Source: Bacteroidia bacterium
GTDB lineage: Bacteria; Bacteroidota; Bacteroidia; CAILMK01; JBBDIG01
Length of the DNA stretch: 45,254 nucleotides
Assembly: GCA_040880525.1 (NCBI GenBank)
Contig: JBBDIG010000010.1
Location: 1-45,254, forward strand
Direction of reading: 5' to 3'
The translations under genes were made by a program, and so were the position numbers. Shown here in pieces: positions 1-10,152 of this stretch; position 1 is the stretch's first letter; each line of letters begins with the position of its first letter. The notes beneath the pieces are model-generated. The model was not told the origin of the DNA, did not search any database, and saw nothing but the letters and a program-made list of their open reading frames with translations.

Positions 1-1433
1 CCCTGTCCGGTCGTTGTATTCGTAAAAATTGCCAACTCCCCATCACAAACATCTGATACCGTAAAACCCGGATCAGGCACTGGGGAGACATATACGTAGC
101 GGGTAAGAACACTATCGCAACCGGCAGAACCTACCTGAACCGTTATATCAATTTTAAATTTATGCCCGGCTTCGCTTGCATCTGCCACGAATTGCAGCCT
201 CGCATTTGCGCTGCCCGAGGGCGGGAAAGTTGCCGTATCCACCGGAGCGGTGCCGAAGCTTCGTTGGATCTGCAGATCACTTACAACCCAGCCTGATCCG
301 AAATCGGCATTGGTGAAGCCTGTCGGAGGGGTTACCCCGTAAGTTACGGTATCTCCTACACAAACAGTATCGGGCGAAGATGCAGTTCCAGCGCCTGCTC
401 TACCCTGGAATGGGGATTCCTGTGTGGAGCTAATCCCACTAATAATGGCTACAACCCTTGTCGTCAGAGTATCATCAAAATTCACAGTATCTGCAACACC
501 GTTGGGTAAAACTGTCCAAGCTTTGATTACACGGGGCGATGTTCCAAATGCTATGTTATTTCCGATCGTTACTTCCAGTTCATGACCAGTAGAACTCCCG
601 GCTGTGTCTATCGCAGTTGTAACAGAGACGGGGGTTTGCGGAACGCCATCCAGCGTCCAATGGACTTCTACGCTGTCAAGCTTGTTATTGCCATTATTCT
701 GCACAATTACCTTTACATCATGGTCTCCGCAATTTGGATTAATGGGTTCGGTTAATTCCATTATTCCGGCATTATTGGGGGAGGGTGGCTCATAAATAAA
801 TGCCACATCATCCACCCAAAAAGATGCATCAGCATCAGTCGGATAGAGATCAAGCGAGGCTATCTGGTTTATTGAGTTGGAAAATGATCCGAGTAAAACG
901 TCATCTATATAAACGTTCCAGGTATTGGCAGATAGATGGACATAGATTTTGAGTTCAAACCATTGATCATTTGGAAATGTACCTGAAAGCATAGTTCCGG
1001 AGGTTCCATTATCGAAAATGATATCTCCATTGTCCTCCATGTTCACATTCATGGCCCATGTTACCCCAATAGTGGCATCCGCCTGAAAATTAAAGTAAGC
1101 GGTTTTTCCAGTAGGAACTTTAAAGTTGGCTTTGAAGAGAAACTGGCCTCTCGTGTATTCGCCTCCAAAAGGCAGCACTACGTCCTCCGGCCCCGGTCCG
1201 GCTCCGAAATAAATAGATTTCGTTCCGCTGGCGGCATCAGTATTCGTAACCTGAACGTCATCCCCGCCTGATCCATGAACCCCGCTCCAGGTTGTCCATT
1301 CTGATGAGGATTGTCCAAGCCAGGAGTTAACCGAATAACTTTCGAAGTTATCTGAGAATGATTGCGATGATTGACCATGCAGCAATGAGAATGTTGCTAC
1401 GCAAGCTAAAAATAGTGTGACTACTTTTTTCAT
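1..1433 (-). CDS. secreted PKD-domain protein, partial (C-terminus outside window)
   Basis: An open frame runs from an ATG at 1433 to the left edge without a stop (477 codons seen). It opens with a signal peptide (MKKVVTLFLACVATFSLLHG). Then come a lectin-like beta-sandwich region, a CARDB-like stretch (CGDHDVKVIVQNNGNNKLDS) and the start of a PKD domain (VSDVCDGELAIFTNTTTG). It is a close paralogue of the complete gene at 1694-5032, aligning almost residue for residue from the signal peptide to the first PKD repeat. By analogy it should continue with more PKD repeats and a type IX secretion sorting tail, but that part is not visible. The likely location is the cell surface or outside the cell; adhesion or polymer binding is only an inference. 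Confidence 0.85.
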   Translation of the reverse strand, partial: MKKVVTLFLACVATFSLLHGQSSQSFSDNFESYSVNSWLGQSSSEWTTWSGVHGSGGDDVQVTNTDAASGTKSIYFGAGPGPEDVVLPFGGEYTRGQFLFKANFKVPTGKTAYFNFQADATIGVTWAMNVNMEDNGDIIFDNGTSGTMLSGTFPNDQWFELKIYVHLSANTWNVYIDDVLLGSFSNSINQIASLDLYPTDADASFWVDDVAFIYEPPSPNNAGIMELTEPINPNCGDHDVKVIVQNNGNNKLDSVEVHWTLDGVPQTPVSVTTAIDTAGSSTGHELEVTIGNNIAFGTSPRVIKAWTVLPNGVADTVNFDDTLTTRVVAIISGISSTQESPFQGRAGAGTASSPDTVCVGDTVTYGVTPPTGFTNADFGSGWVVSDLQIQRSFGTAPVDTATFPPSGSANARLQFVADASEAGHKFKIDITVQVGSAGCDSVLTRYVYVSPVPDPGFTVSDVCDGELAIFTNTTTGQ

Positions 1434-1625
1434 AAATCTTAAAAGTTTAAATGAGTTAATGGTTGGTAAAGGAATTTAATACCTTTTTAGTTTCACAAAA
1501 CTCCTTAAAAAACGTTCATTATTTGCCCCATTATAAATATATCAATAAGTTTTCTTACGTGTTCAAAAATGAATATCTATTTCCAACAGTGAGTACCACA
1601 GCGAGTAAGCTGCACTACTACCGAT

Positions 1626-1661
1626 AAAAGCCCCTGGCAACGTTTGTCGCCAGGGGCTTTT
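1626..1661 (-). terminator. intrinsic terminator after the 1694-5032 gene
   Basis: A perfect 13-nt inverted repeat, AAAAGCCCCTGGC (1626-1638) and GCCAGGGGCTTTT (1649-1661), encloses a 10-nt loop. Read on the minus strand it lies 33 nt past the stop of the PKD gene and ends in a T-run, as expected of a rho-independent terminator. The A-rich 5' arm would let it act in both directions. Confidence 0.85.
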
Positions 1662-1693
1662 ATTTGAATATTAATGACTTATTGTAAGCTGCC

Positions 1694-4600
1694 TTACTTC
1701 GCCTTCACGATTTGCTTCATGTAGGTTTCGCCATCAATGGTGAAGCGTATAAAGAAACTGCCGCTGCTCAGGCCGCTTTCCTGGCCACTGAATATGCAGC
1801 GGTGCTCGCCTGCCTGTTGCGTGGCATTCACCAGGCGCGAAGCTAGTTTGCCCTCCATCGTATACACCTCTATCAGCACCTTGCTGGTTTTCTCCAGCTC
1901 GTACACGATATTGGTGGTCTCACGGTAGGGATTCGGATACACATTGATCGAAGCACTTACTGCCGGAGTATTCTCCACTCCCGTGGCGTAATCAATGTTC
2001 ACATCTGAAGTGGATTCACAGCCATTGCTGTTAACGACAATTAATGACACTGTAAAACTTCCGAAGTCCTCATACCGATGGCGCGCGATTTCATCATTGC
2101 TTGTCGTGGTATCGCCAAAGTTCCAGCTATATGAATTCAGGCCGGTTGTATTGGGTGTGAATTCATAAAGCCCATTACCTAAATGAGCATGCGTAAACCC
2201 TGCATCGGGCTTTGGATACACTTCCACCGTCATCGTCATGCTATCCGTACAGCCGTTTTCGGTTGTTGCTATCAGCATGACATCATAGCTACCCTCGCTG
2301 ATATAACGGTGATCTGGCGACATCCCCGTTGAGGTCATTCCGTCTCCGAACCTCCACACAAACTCCATCGTATCGCTCAGGGATTGACTTTGATTGCCAA
2401 ACATCGTAGTATCTCCAATACAGGCATTATTAGCAGTGAAATCAGCGGCCGGAACCTCGAATATCTCCAACTCATGGCTGAATGTATCTACACAACCCAA
2501 AACCGATTCAGCAATAAGCTGAACATTATATGTTCCGGGAACTGAATAGGTGTGAATTGGGTCAAGATCTGTTGATGTATTTCCATCACCCAGGATCCAT
2601 TCATAAGTAAGGGTATCACCGGTTACTATGGTGCTGGCATTGCTAAACCCGGTGGCAGGCCCGAAACAAGCATCTGAAACGGTAAAATCCGCTTCGGGTG
2701 TTTCATAAATGTCTGTCATCATCGTCATTGTATCCACACATCCTGAGGCAGTCATCACGGCCAGAGAAACCATGTACTGTCCGGGAGCTGAATATTGGTG
2801 AGAAGGCAATTGGCCGGAAGAGGAATTTCCATCACCAAATTCCCAAGAATAACTGGAGATGGTGCCGCCATTCACAGTGCTCGAATTACTGAACATCGTA
2901 CTATCTCCAAAGCAATGCCCGCTTGCAATCGAAAAGGAAGCAACAGGATCCGGATAGACCTCTACATTTTTTGTCGTAGTATCCGCACAGCCGTCAGGCG
3001 AGGTGGTGATTTGCGTCACTAAATAGATTCCTGATGTTGCGTAATGATGTGTGGGATTCCTTAATCCGGAAGAACTACCATCTCCGAAATCCCAGGAATA
3101 TGTGAGCCCCGTACCGGAAAAACCAGATGCATCTGCAAAACTGACAGAATCAGATTCACAAACATTGGCTGCTGAGAAATCAGCTTCAGGTACTTCAAAT
3201 ACGTTCACCTGCCTGGTTACCTGACCCGTACAACCTTTATCTGAGGTAGCTCGCAGCTTCACGTCAAATGTTCCTGCCGAGTCGAAGAGATAGGTGGGAT
3301 TCTGAAGAACTGAAGTATCCCCGCCAAAATCCCATCTGTAGTCCGTAACCGAACCACTGGCTATACTGGTCGTATCAGTGAACATGACAGGAAGGCCATC
3401 GCACGCTTCGATGGCAGAAAAACCAACCACAGGATCGGGATGAACGGTTACCGGCTTTACGATGGATGACATACAACCAAAGGAGTTGGTCGCTTCGAGT
3501 TCTACCTGATAGGTTCCGGGTGTGCTATACACCCGGATTGGGTTCTGAAAAGTGGAAGACGAATTATTTCCAAAATCCCAGCGGTAAGTCATTGTTCCCG
3601 GGCCGGTGGTATTATTAGTAAAAATTACAAGATCACGATCGCACACATCGGAAACCGAGAAATCCGCAACCGGAACAGGCGCAACAAAAAAGTAATGCGT
3701 AAGGACCGTATCACAACCTACCGAAGTAAGCTCAACCGTTATTTCCATTTTAAACAGTTCATTGGCCTCACTTGTATCAGCCACATACCGCAGCCTCGCA
3801 TTGGTGTTACTGGTAGGTGGCAGAGTAACGGTATCCACAGGAGGGATTCCGGGATTTCTTTCAATTTCCAGGTTGCTTATTATCCAGTCTGTTCCAAGGT
3901 CGGCATTGGTAAACCCTGTTGGAGGAGAAATGCCGTAGGTCAACGTATCACCTACACAAACCGTATCTGGTGAGCTCGCTGTACCGGCAGCGGTACGGCC
4001 CTGAAATGGAGATTCCCGTGTAATACCAGTGCCTCGCAATACGGCTGTAACGCTCGTTTCAAGCGTATCATCAAAATTGATGGTATCAGCCACGCCATTG
4101 GGGAGTACTGTCCATACCTTAATATCCCGTGGTGTGCTACCAAAGCTGATATTGGTTCCCAGGGTTACTTCCAGTTCATGCCCGGAACTACTGCCCGGAG
4201 TGTCAATAGCTGTGGTAACGTTTACCGGGGTTTGTGATACCCCATCAAGCGTCCAGTGTACCTCCACGCTGTCAAGCCGGTTGTTCCCATTATTCTGAAC
4301 ATTTACCTTCAAATCGTGATCACCGCACGGTGTGGGTTTAAGAGGTCTGGTCAATTCCATGATCCCGGCATTATCGGGCGAAGGCGGTGCGTAGATAAAT
4401 GAAACATCATCCACCCAGAATGAAGAATTATTATCCACCGGATAAAGATCTAATGAAGCAATCCGGTTAATGGCATTGGAAAAGTATCCCAGGTATTCAC
4501 CGTCAATATAAACATGCCACCTATTGACAGAAAGATGAACATATAATTTTATCTCAAACCAGCGGTCATTCGGTATCGTAGCACTAAACATGGTGCCTGA

Positions 4601-5032
4601 AGTCAGATTACTGAAAATAATATCTCCATCTGTTTCCATGTTCACTTCCATCGCCCAGGTTACTCCCGTGGTAACATCCGCCTGGAAATTAAAATAAGCT
4701 GATTTATTGACCGGGACTTTAAAATTGGCTGAAAAAAGAAACTGGCCCCTTGTATACTCACCTCCAAAAGGCAAGACCACATCTTCCGGTCCGGGACCTG
4801 CGTTAAAATAAATGGATTTGGTTCCGCTTGCAGCATCACTGTTGGTAACCTCTACATCATCACCACCAGATCCATGAACACCGCTCCAGGTAGTCCAGGC
4901 AGGTGAAGACTGTGCAAGCCAGGAATTTACAGTGTAACTTTCAAAATCATCATGGTATGATTTATAAGCCTGTCCTTGCAGCCATGTGGATGCTCCAAGG
5001 AAAATTATAAGAAGAGGGACAAGATTTTTCAT
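1694..5032 (-). CDS. secreted multi-PKD protein with T9SS sorting domain
   Basis: This is a 1112-residue secreted protein. Residues 1-22 form a signal peptide. About residues 25-215 look like a concanavalin/LamG-type beta-sandwich (NFQADVTTGVTWAMEVNMET, FWVDDVSFIY). About 225-330 are CARDB-like. About 455-1015 hold seven PKD repeats, each with a WxFGD-like core (YSWDFGDGSSSG, YSWEFGDGNSSS) and a conserved Cys pair. The last ~90 residues are a type A T9SS C-terminal domain (NVYPNPYRETTNIVYELE, ending MKQIVKAK). PKD repeats are usually spacers or ligand-binding modules, so an adhesin or polymer-binding surface protein is likely, but no catalytic motif is visible. Hairpins at 1626-1661 and 5181-5212 make it a single-gene transcription unit. 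The partial gene at 1-1433 is its paralogue. Confidence 0.93.
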   Translation of the reverse strand: MKNLVPLLIIFLGASTWLQGQAYKSYHDDFESYTVNSWLAQSSPAWTTWSGVHGSGGDDVEVTNSDAASGTKSIYFNAGPGPEDVVLPFGGEYTRGQFLFSANFKVPVNKSAYFNFQADVTTGVTWAMEVNMETDGDIIFSNLTSGTMFSATIPNDRWFEIKLYVHLSVNRWHVYIDGEYLGYFSNAINRIASLDLYPVDNNSSFWVDDVSFIYAPPSPDNAGIMELTRPLKPTPCGDHDLKVNVQNNGNNRLDSVEVHWTLDGVSQTPVNVTTAIDTPGSSSGHELEVTLGTNISFGSTPRDIKVWTVLPNGVADTINFDDTLETSVTAVLRGTGITRESPFQGRTAAGTASSPDTVCVGDTLTYGISPPTGFTNADLGTDWIISNLEIERNPGIPPVDTVTLPPTSNTNARLRYVADTSEANELFKMEITVELTSVGCDTVLTHYFFVAPVPVADFSVSDVCDRDLVIFTNNTTGPGTMTYRWDFGNNSSSTFQNPIRVYSTPGTYQVELEATNSFGCMSSIVKPVTVHPDPVVGFSAIEACDGLPVMFTDTTSIASGSVTDYRWDFGGDTSVLQNPTYLFDSAGTFDVKLRATSDKGCTGQVTRQVNVFEVPEADFSAANVCESDSVSFADASGFSGTGLTYSWDFGDGSSSGLRNPTHHYATSGIYLVTQITTSPDGCADTTTKNVEVYPDPVASFSIASGHCFGDSTMFSNSSTVNGGTISSYSWEFGDGNSSSGQLPSHQYSAPGQYMVSLAVMTASGCVDTMTMMTDIYETPEADFTVSDACFGPATGFSNASTIVTGDTLTYEWILGDGNTSTDLDPIHTYSVPGTYNVQLIAESVLGCVDTFSHELEIFEVPAADFTANNACIGDTTMFGNQSQSLSDTMEFVWRFGDGMTSTGMSPDHRYISEGSYDVMLIATTENGCTDSMTMTVEVYPKPDAGFTHAHLGNGLYEFTPNTTGLNSYSWNFGDTTTSNDEIARHRYEDFGSFTVSLIVVNSNGCESTSDVNIDYATGVENTPAVSASINVYPNPYRETTNIVYELEKTSKVLIEVYTMEGKLASRLVNATQQAGEHRCIFSGQESGLSSGSFFIRFTIDGETYMKQIVKAK

Positions 5033-5180
5033 AAGATTAGGTTTTTGATCAGGTTTAATGGTTCAGAATCAATTTTAAGTTTCAAAAAAGGATGTTTTGC
5101 CGTGATTTATTTAATGTCGAAATTACAAAAACCCTTGCTGAAACATAGGATACACCGTTAGAATGTAAACAACGGCAAAA

Positions 5181-5212
5181 TAAAAAGGGCGAAAATATTT
5201 TCGCCCTTTTTA
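5181..5212 (-). terminator. perfect-palindrome terminator after susD
   Basis: A 32-nt perfect palindrome has the half-site TAAAAAGGGCGAAAAT. It folds as a GGGCGAAA stem flanked by A- and T-runs and begins 15 nt past the susD stop codon. The symmetry fits a bidirectional terminator, which would also isolate the downstream PKD gene from SusCD transcription. Confidence 0.85.
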
Positions 5213-5227
5213 TCAGATTTAGCTTTT

Positions 5228-6634
5228 TCATCGATCCCACCAAACTGGGGTGAGGATGTTGGTGACAACCGTTGCATTTTGGTTGTACAATCTTTCATCA
5301 AGTGAAGTTGGCAGCCGCACTGGAATTTGGGTTTCAGTGCCCTGCGGGTGGGGGCTTATAGCAGGAATTCCCTTTCTCCGCCAATCAGTCCAAACTTCTG
5401 CCTGCGTAAACATGGCAATATACTTTTGGGTCATGATTTTCTCAAGGTTGATGGATCCTGCTGTTTCGCTGGCGTACTCATCAATGAAAACCGTGGGAGG
5501 TGCAGCACCCGAAACTTTAGTAACATGTGCTATCACAGCTTCATTATAGGCATCGGCCGCAGGTCCGGAATTGCCCGCTCTTAAATTGGCCTCGGCCTCG
5601 ATAAATTTCACTTCAGCATATGTGATAAGAGGTGCCGGTGAATTGGCAGAAGCAAAATAAGGCCCTACATAAGATGCGCTGATGTCCTCTGATCCAAGCT
5701 CGGCTCCTCTGTAGCCACCCCCTGAAGCCTCAGAGAAATAGAATGGTATCCTTGGATCCAAAGTATCCATCATGTCCACCATCATCTCCGAGGCTCTGAT
5801 GTATCCGGCTCTCTCATTTTCAAAGGAATACCATTGATTTAATTCGTTGCCATTGGTACCAAAAACTGCATACGCATCGTCACCATTACCAGTCAGTCCT
5901 GCCTGGGCAATTGCAGTCAGCGCACTGGTAGCCGAGCCGTTAGGATCCACTTCGCTCAAATGATTGTGGTAGCGCGCTTTGAGCATATAAGCCGTGGTTC
6001 TCCAGGCATTAATGTCTCCTCCATGGATGAAGTCCTCTGCACCTGGGAACAGTAAGTTCGCGGCAGCAGGATCAGGCACGTTAAAATCGGCTATCGCCTC
6101 ATCCAACAGCGTTTGAATTCTTTGGTATATCACTTCTTGTGGCTGATAGGCAGGATTAAAGTTCTCTGATCCATCCAGCCCCCCGAAAGCCTCATCATAA
6201 GGGACATCCCCCCAGAGCGAGGTCGCGAGGCCTAAATTCATCGCCATCAAAACTTTTGCAATACCCCGGTAATATGCGTTTTCTCCACCACCTGTTTCAC
6301 CAGCCCTGGAATCTTCGATCAAGGTGAAGGCGGTTTGCATCGCATTGGTGTACAACACTTCCCATTCGTTTACGACATCTCCTTCCCTGATCCGGTATTG
6401 GGCTACATCCAGCATTTGGAATTGTGTGCCCTCCAGTTGCTGCACAATGATGCCTGAAGTCCGTGCCAGTTGACCGGAATGAGCAATAAAAGTAGCGACC
6501 TCCGCATTCGTCAAAAGCAAGGCCGGGGTAACCTCCAATGGTTCGTTTGGTGAAATATCATAGTCTTCAACAAACTTGTTGCAACCTGTTGAAATCAATA
6601 TTATCGCTGAAAGGGTTATGATTATCTTTTTCAT
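5228..6634 (-). CDS. SusD/RagB family outer-membrane lipoprotein
   Basis: The 468-residue protein starts with a lipoprotein signal (MKKIIITLSAIILISTGC; Cys18 is the lipidation site). It resembles the SusD-like_2 branch of the RagB/SusD family: helical TPR-like body, the ITYAEVKFIEAEANLRAG stretch, and the conserved C-terminal EKIMTQKYIAMF and EVWTDWRRKGIP blocks. SusD proteins are surface lids that pass oligosaccharides or peptides to their SusC channel. It begins 18 nt after susC ends, with AAAGGAC upstream of its ATG, so the two form one operon in the usual C-then-D order. The substrate cannot be read, because no glycoside hydrolase, sulfatase or peptidase sits beside the pair. Confidence 0.93.
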   Translation of the reverse strand: MKKIIITLSAIILISTGCNKFVEDYDISPNEPLEVTPALLLTNAEVATFIAHSGQLARTSGIIVQQLEGTQFQMLDVAQYRIREGDVVNEWEVLYTNAMQTAFTLIEDSRAGETGGGENAYYRGIAKVLMAMNLGLATSLWGDVPYDEAFGGLDGSENFNPAYQPQEVIYQRIQTLLDEAIADFNVPDPAAANLLFPGAEDFIHGGDINAWRTTAYMLKARYHNHLSEVDPNGSATSALTAIAQAGLTGNGDDAYAVFGTNGNELNQWYSFENERAGYIRASEMMVDMMDTLDPRIPFYFSEASGGGYRGAELGSEDISASYVGPYFASANSPAPLITYAEVKFIEAEANLRAGNSGPAADAYNEAVIAHVTKVSGAAPPTVFIDEYASETAGSINLEKIMTQKYIAMFTQAEVWTDWRRKGIPAISPHPQGTETQIPVRLPTSLDERLYNQNATVVTNILTPVWWDR

Positions 6635-6652
6635 TGTTTTGTCCTTTAATGA

Positions 6653-9600
6653 TTAAAATCCAGCTCTCAGTGAAAAGAGATATGACCGGGTACTCGGCAT
6701 ATTAAAGTAATCGAATCCTCCTACATTGGAGCCTGCACCTGTCAGGCTGGTTTCAGGATCCACACCGGGATAGTCGGTTTTCATCCAGATATTACGTGCT
6801 GATACGCTAATGTCTAAGGTCCTGAGCAAGGGAACGTCTGTAAGCATTTTGTTTGCGAAACGGTAACCCAAAGACACCTCTCTGAGCCTGATCCATGACC
6901 CGTCAAAAACTGCATTTTCTGTGGCCCCCAAATCTCCTACTACATTTCTGAAATAGTCATAGGCCGTAATGGGGATAGCCGCTGCGGTTTCTGTAGCTAT
7001 TGGGTCGCCATTTTCCTGTAGCTTGATCTCTCCTGCGGCATCCAACTCTGCTAAAACTCCCTCAACTTCATATGTCTGCTCTCGCTCAGCGGATTCTTCA
7101 GACCGGCCGATCTGGTTAAGTCTCGCGCAGGTTCCGCACCACACGTCCCCACCTTCCCGAATGTCCAAAAGAGCGGTCAGGTAAAATCCTTTCAACTCAA
7201 TGGTGTTTCTGATAAATGCCGTCCAGTCAGGATAAGGATTACCCAGGTTTCCTCTTTGCTGCGCAATGATGGGCAGGCCGGTTCTTGGATCAATAATCAA
7301 TTCGCCAGCTTCAGAGCGCGCCCATTTCGAACCGTAAAAAGCCCCGTAAGGATCACCCACAATTGCAAAAGAGCCAATGGAGGCGAAAGCTGCTTCTATA
7401 TCAATTTCATCCACGCCTTCAGCCAGTTCCAATACTTCATTCTCATTTGTGGCGAAGTTCAACTCAATCAGCCAGTTAAATCCTCGTGGTTTTGAAGCTT
7501 TAATGGGTATTCCTGATAAAGTGATCTCAATTCCCTGATTCCGCATTTTTCCGGTATTATCCAAAATAGCTGAGAATCCCGTGGAAGGAGCCAATGGACG
7601 CAGTACCAACAGATCGCTTGACAGTTGATGGTAATATGTAATATCCATATTTAGGCGTCCATTCCAGATTCTCAGATCCAGTCCAACTTCATTTCCCACG
7701 ACCTTTTCAGGACGCAACTCCTCATTGCCCAGGGTGCTGCTATAACCAAATCCATTAAAGCCAAGATAAGGATAGCTCAATCCTGAGGTGAAACCATCCG
7801 TCAGGAATGGCTTATTAAAGTAAGTCCGCGTAAAATATGGATCAGGATTTATACCTGCCTGCGCATAGGCATATCTCAGTTTACCAAATGAAAAAACGTC
7901 ATTATCCGGGAGCAATTCAGTAAATACGAAAGAAATATTAGCAGAGGGATAAAAGAAGTTATTATTGGCCTGGCCAAAAGTGGATGCCCATTCGTTCCTG
8001 CCGGTTACGCCCAGATAAATTATACTCCGCCAATCCAGATTTGCATCAAAGAAAAAAGCTGCGGTTCTCACATATTCTTCGCTCTCGTCTGCATACAGGT
8101 TCCGGGCGTTGGAAAGGTTGTTAAAATCGGGAATATCCATATTCCTTCCACGGCTGTATACATCCTGGTAATATTCATGGAACAGATTATTACCTAATAA
8201 TAATGTACCTGATAAGTCTTCATTGAAGTTGTGCGTCATGTTGGCCAACAAGTCCGAATATACCATCCTGTATCGCTGTATGTTCTGTTCCAGTTGTCCT
8301 GTCGGCTGAGGTGGGTCCCAAGAACCTATTGCAAATACCTGCTTGCGCTGATCTGAATAAACATCGGTCCCTAATCTATAGGTAAACTCAAGCCAATCGA
8401 GCGCTCTATAATTTATATCGAAGTTTCCCAAAATTCGGTTGACATCATCAGTAAAAGGATTTTCATAGGTACTCCAGTATGGGTTGTCATAGGGAAAGAA
8501 ATATTGCCGTTGCTGTCCATTAGGATATTTATAACCCTCCTCCCCTTCGCCCTTGAGGTCATAAGTGGCGGGAGCCCGTGTGAGGCTCAGCATTACTCCC
8601 GAAAGGTTGCTGCCGTTTTGAGAGCGCAATCCGCCAGACTTTATGTAATTAGCGCTTGCTCCTACAGTTACTCTCTCTGATAGCGATGACCGGGCGTTAA
8701 ATCTTACAGAGGTGCGCTCAAACAGGGTATTCGGAATAACACCCTCCTGTCTTCTATGGCCAATGGACATTCTGATGCGGGAATTTTCATTACCCGCTGT
8801 TACAGCAACGTTATTGTCCCATGACCAGGCTGTCTCAAAATAATTGTCCATATTATCATATGTATTCAGGTAGTCCAATTCCGAAATTTTTGGGCCCCAA
8901 CTGTTGGCTGTTCCAAGCGAAATATCATCACCCGTAAAGAAAAGATTATCAGGACCCGGGTCCGCCACATCATATACTACGGAATCCAGTATTTGTCCGT
9001 TATTATCAACATAATAAAAGCCATACGGAGTACCGGCTGCGTCTAGAACCGGACGGTCATAAGAAGGGAAGTAAACATTTGCCGGTGAGTCTACTTTGAA
9101 GCCACCGCCTCCTGATCCCTGTGCGTATTGTGAGTGCAATGCCGGCAGTTTATTTACCTGGCTGGCCTCAACACTGGTAGAGTATGTAACCCTTACGCCA
9201 CCTACTCCGGCTCCGGACTTGGTCTTAATGATGACAGCCCCATTTGCTGCCCGCACACCATAAAGAGCCGCTGCTGCCGGGCCTTTCAAGATAGTCATCG
9301 ATTCTATATCATCAGGGTTGATATCTATGGCCCGGTTAGAATTATTCACCCCGGTCAAATTCGCGTTAAATGGATAATCCCCCGCCACGGTGGATCTTGT
9401 TTCATTATCAATGGGAACACCATCCACAATAAACAACGGTTGATTATTTCCGGTGAATGTGGAATTGCCGCGGATTATGATCTTACTGGATGCACCGGGT
9501 GTTCCGCCCGAACCGATCACCTGTACTCCTGAGGCCTTTGCAGCCATTGACTGCACCACATTGGTTTCACCTGCCCTGCTTAATTCATCACCACCAATTT

Positions 9601-9976
9601 CCTGTGTGGAATACCCCAGCGCCTTTTGATCCCGAGGAATACCTAATGCAGTTACAACAACAGCATCCAACTCCATTATATCCTGCCGTAGCTGGATGTT
9701 GACGATGTTTGTTGTACCCAGTGGCACCTCCTGGCTTTCCATGCCTACGTAACGAAAAACAAGGATTTCGGCATCTTGCGGCACACGCAGCGTATAGTTG
9801 CCTTCAAGGTTAGTGGTAGTACCTATGGTAGTACCTTTCACAAATACATTCACCCCGATCAGGGGTTCCCCCGATTGTGCATCGGTTACCTGGCCGGTAA
9901 TTTCACGTTGCTGAGCAAACGATTGGACCGAAACAAATGTGCTCAACGCAAGAAACAATGTCAGGAATCGCTTCAT
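6653..9976 (-). CDS. SusC/RagA family TonB-linked outer-membrane transporter
   Basis: The 1107-residue protein has a signal peptide (residues 1-22) and a carboxypeptidase-D-regulatory-like domain (about 24-105, ITGQVTDAQSGEPLIGVNVF). A TonB plug follows (about 115-235, ALYGVRAANGAVIIKTKSG near its end), then a 22-strand-type barrel ending in an aromatic residue (LFSLRAGF). The length is typical of SusC proteins. It imports nutrients across the outer membrane using TonB energy, working with the SusD protein encoded next. The start ATG at 9976 gives an intact signal peptide. No sigma/anti-sigma or hybrid two-component regulator, which often accompany such pairs, is found in the window. Confidence 0.96.
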   Translation of the reverse strand: MKRFLTLFLALSTFVSVQSFAQQREITGQVTDAQSGEPLIGVNVFVKGTTIGTTTNLEGNYTLRVPQDAEILVFRYVGMESQEVPLGTTNIVNIQLRQDIMELDAVVVTALGIPRDQKALGYSTQEIGGDELSRAGETNVVQSMAAKASGVQVIGSGGTPGASSKIIIRGNSTFTGNNQPLFIVDGVPIDNETRSTVAGDYPFNANLTGVNNSNRAIDINPDDIESMTILKGPAAAALYGVRAANGAVIIKTKSGAGVGGVRVTYSTSVEASQVNKLPALHSQYAQGSGGGGFKVDSPANVYFPSYDRPVLDAAGTPYGFYYVDNNGQILDSVVYDVADPGPDNLFFTGDDISLGTANSWGPKISELDYLNTYDNMDNYFETAWSWDNNVAVTAGNENSRIRMSIGHRRQEGVIPNTLFERTSVRFNARSSLSERVTVGASANYIKSGGLRSQNGSNLSGVMLSLTRAPATYDLKGEGEEGYKYPNGQQRQYFFPYDNPYWSTYENPFTDDVNRILGNFDINYRALDWLEFTYRLGTDVYSDQRKQVFAIGSWDPPQPTGQLEQNIQRYRMVYSDLLANMTHNFNEDLSGTLLLGNNLFHEYYQDVYSRGRNMDIPDFNNLSNARNLYADESEEYVRTAAFFFDANLDWRSIIYLGVTGRNEWASTFGQANNNFFYPSANISFVFTELLPDNDVFSFGKLRYAYAQAGINPDPYFTRTYFNKPFLTDGFTSGLSYPYLGFNGFGYSSTLGNEELRPEKVVGNEVGLDLRIWNGRLNMDITYYHQLSSDLLVLRPLAPSTGFSAILDNTGKMRNQGIEITLSGIPIKASKPRGFNWLIELNFATNENEVLELAEGVDEIDIEAAFASIGSFAIVGDPYGAFYGSKWARSEAGELIIDPRTGLPIIAQQRGNLGNPYPDWTAFIRNTIELKGFYLTALLDIREGGDVWCGTCARLNQIGRSEESAEREQTYEVEGVLAELDAAGEIKLQENGDPIATETAAAIPITAYDYFRNVVGDLGATENAVFDGSWIRLREVSLGYRFANKMLTDVPLLRTLDISVSARNIWMKTDYPGVDPETSLTGAGSNVGGFDYFNMPSTRSYLFSLRAGF

Positions 9977-10058
9977 AAGTTTGGTTGTTTTGTGGTTGAA
10001 GAAATAATGAAATGTTAATGTTGTATTCAGGGCAAGTTGGAGAATTTTTTTGTATTGC

Positions 10059-10066
10059 CAAAATTA
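10059..10066 (-). promoter_or_regulatory. candidate -7 element for the susC-susD operon
   Basis: Read on the minus strand this is TAATTTTG, which fits the Bacteroidota -7 consensus TAnnTTTG. It lies about 83 nt upstream of the susC ATG within an AT-rich gap. No clear TTG -33 element sits at the expected spacing, so the call is tentative. Confidence 0.3.
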
Positions 10067-10152
10067 TTAATAGCACTATTTTTTAACACTTGTTAACAAT
10101 TCTTAGCAAAAAATTAAGAAACAACACTGCGAGGAAGAAAAAAGTTGAGCAA

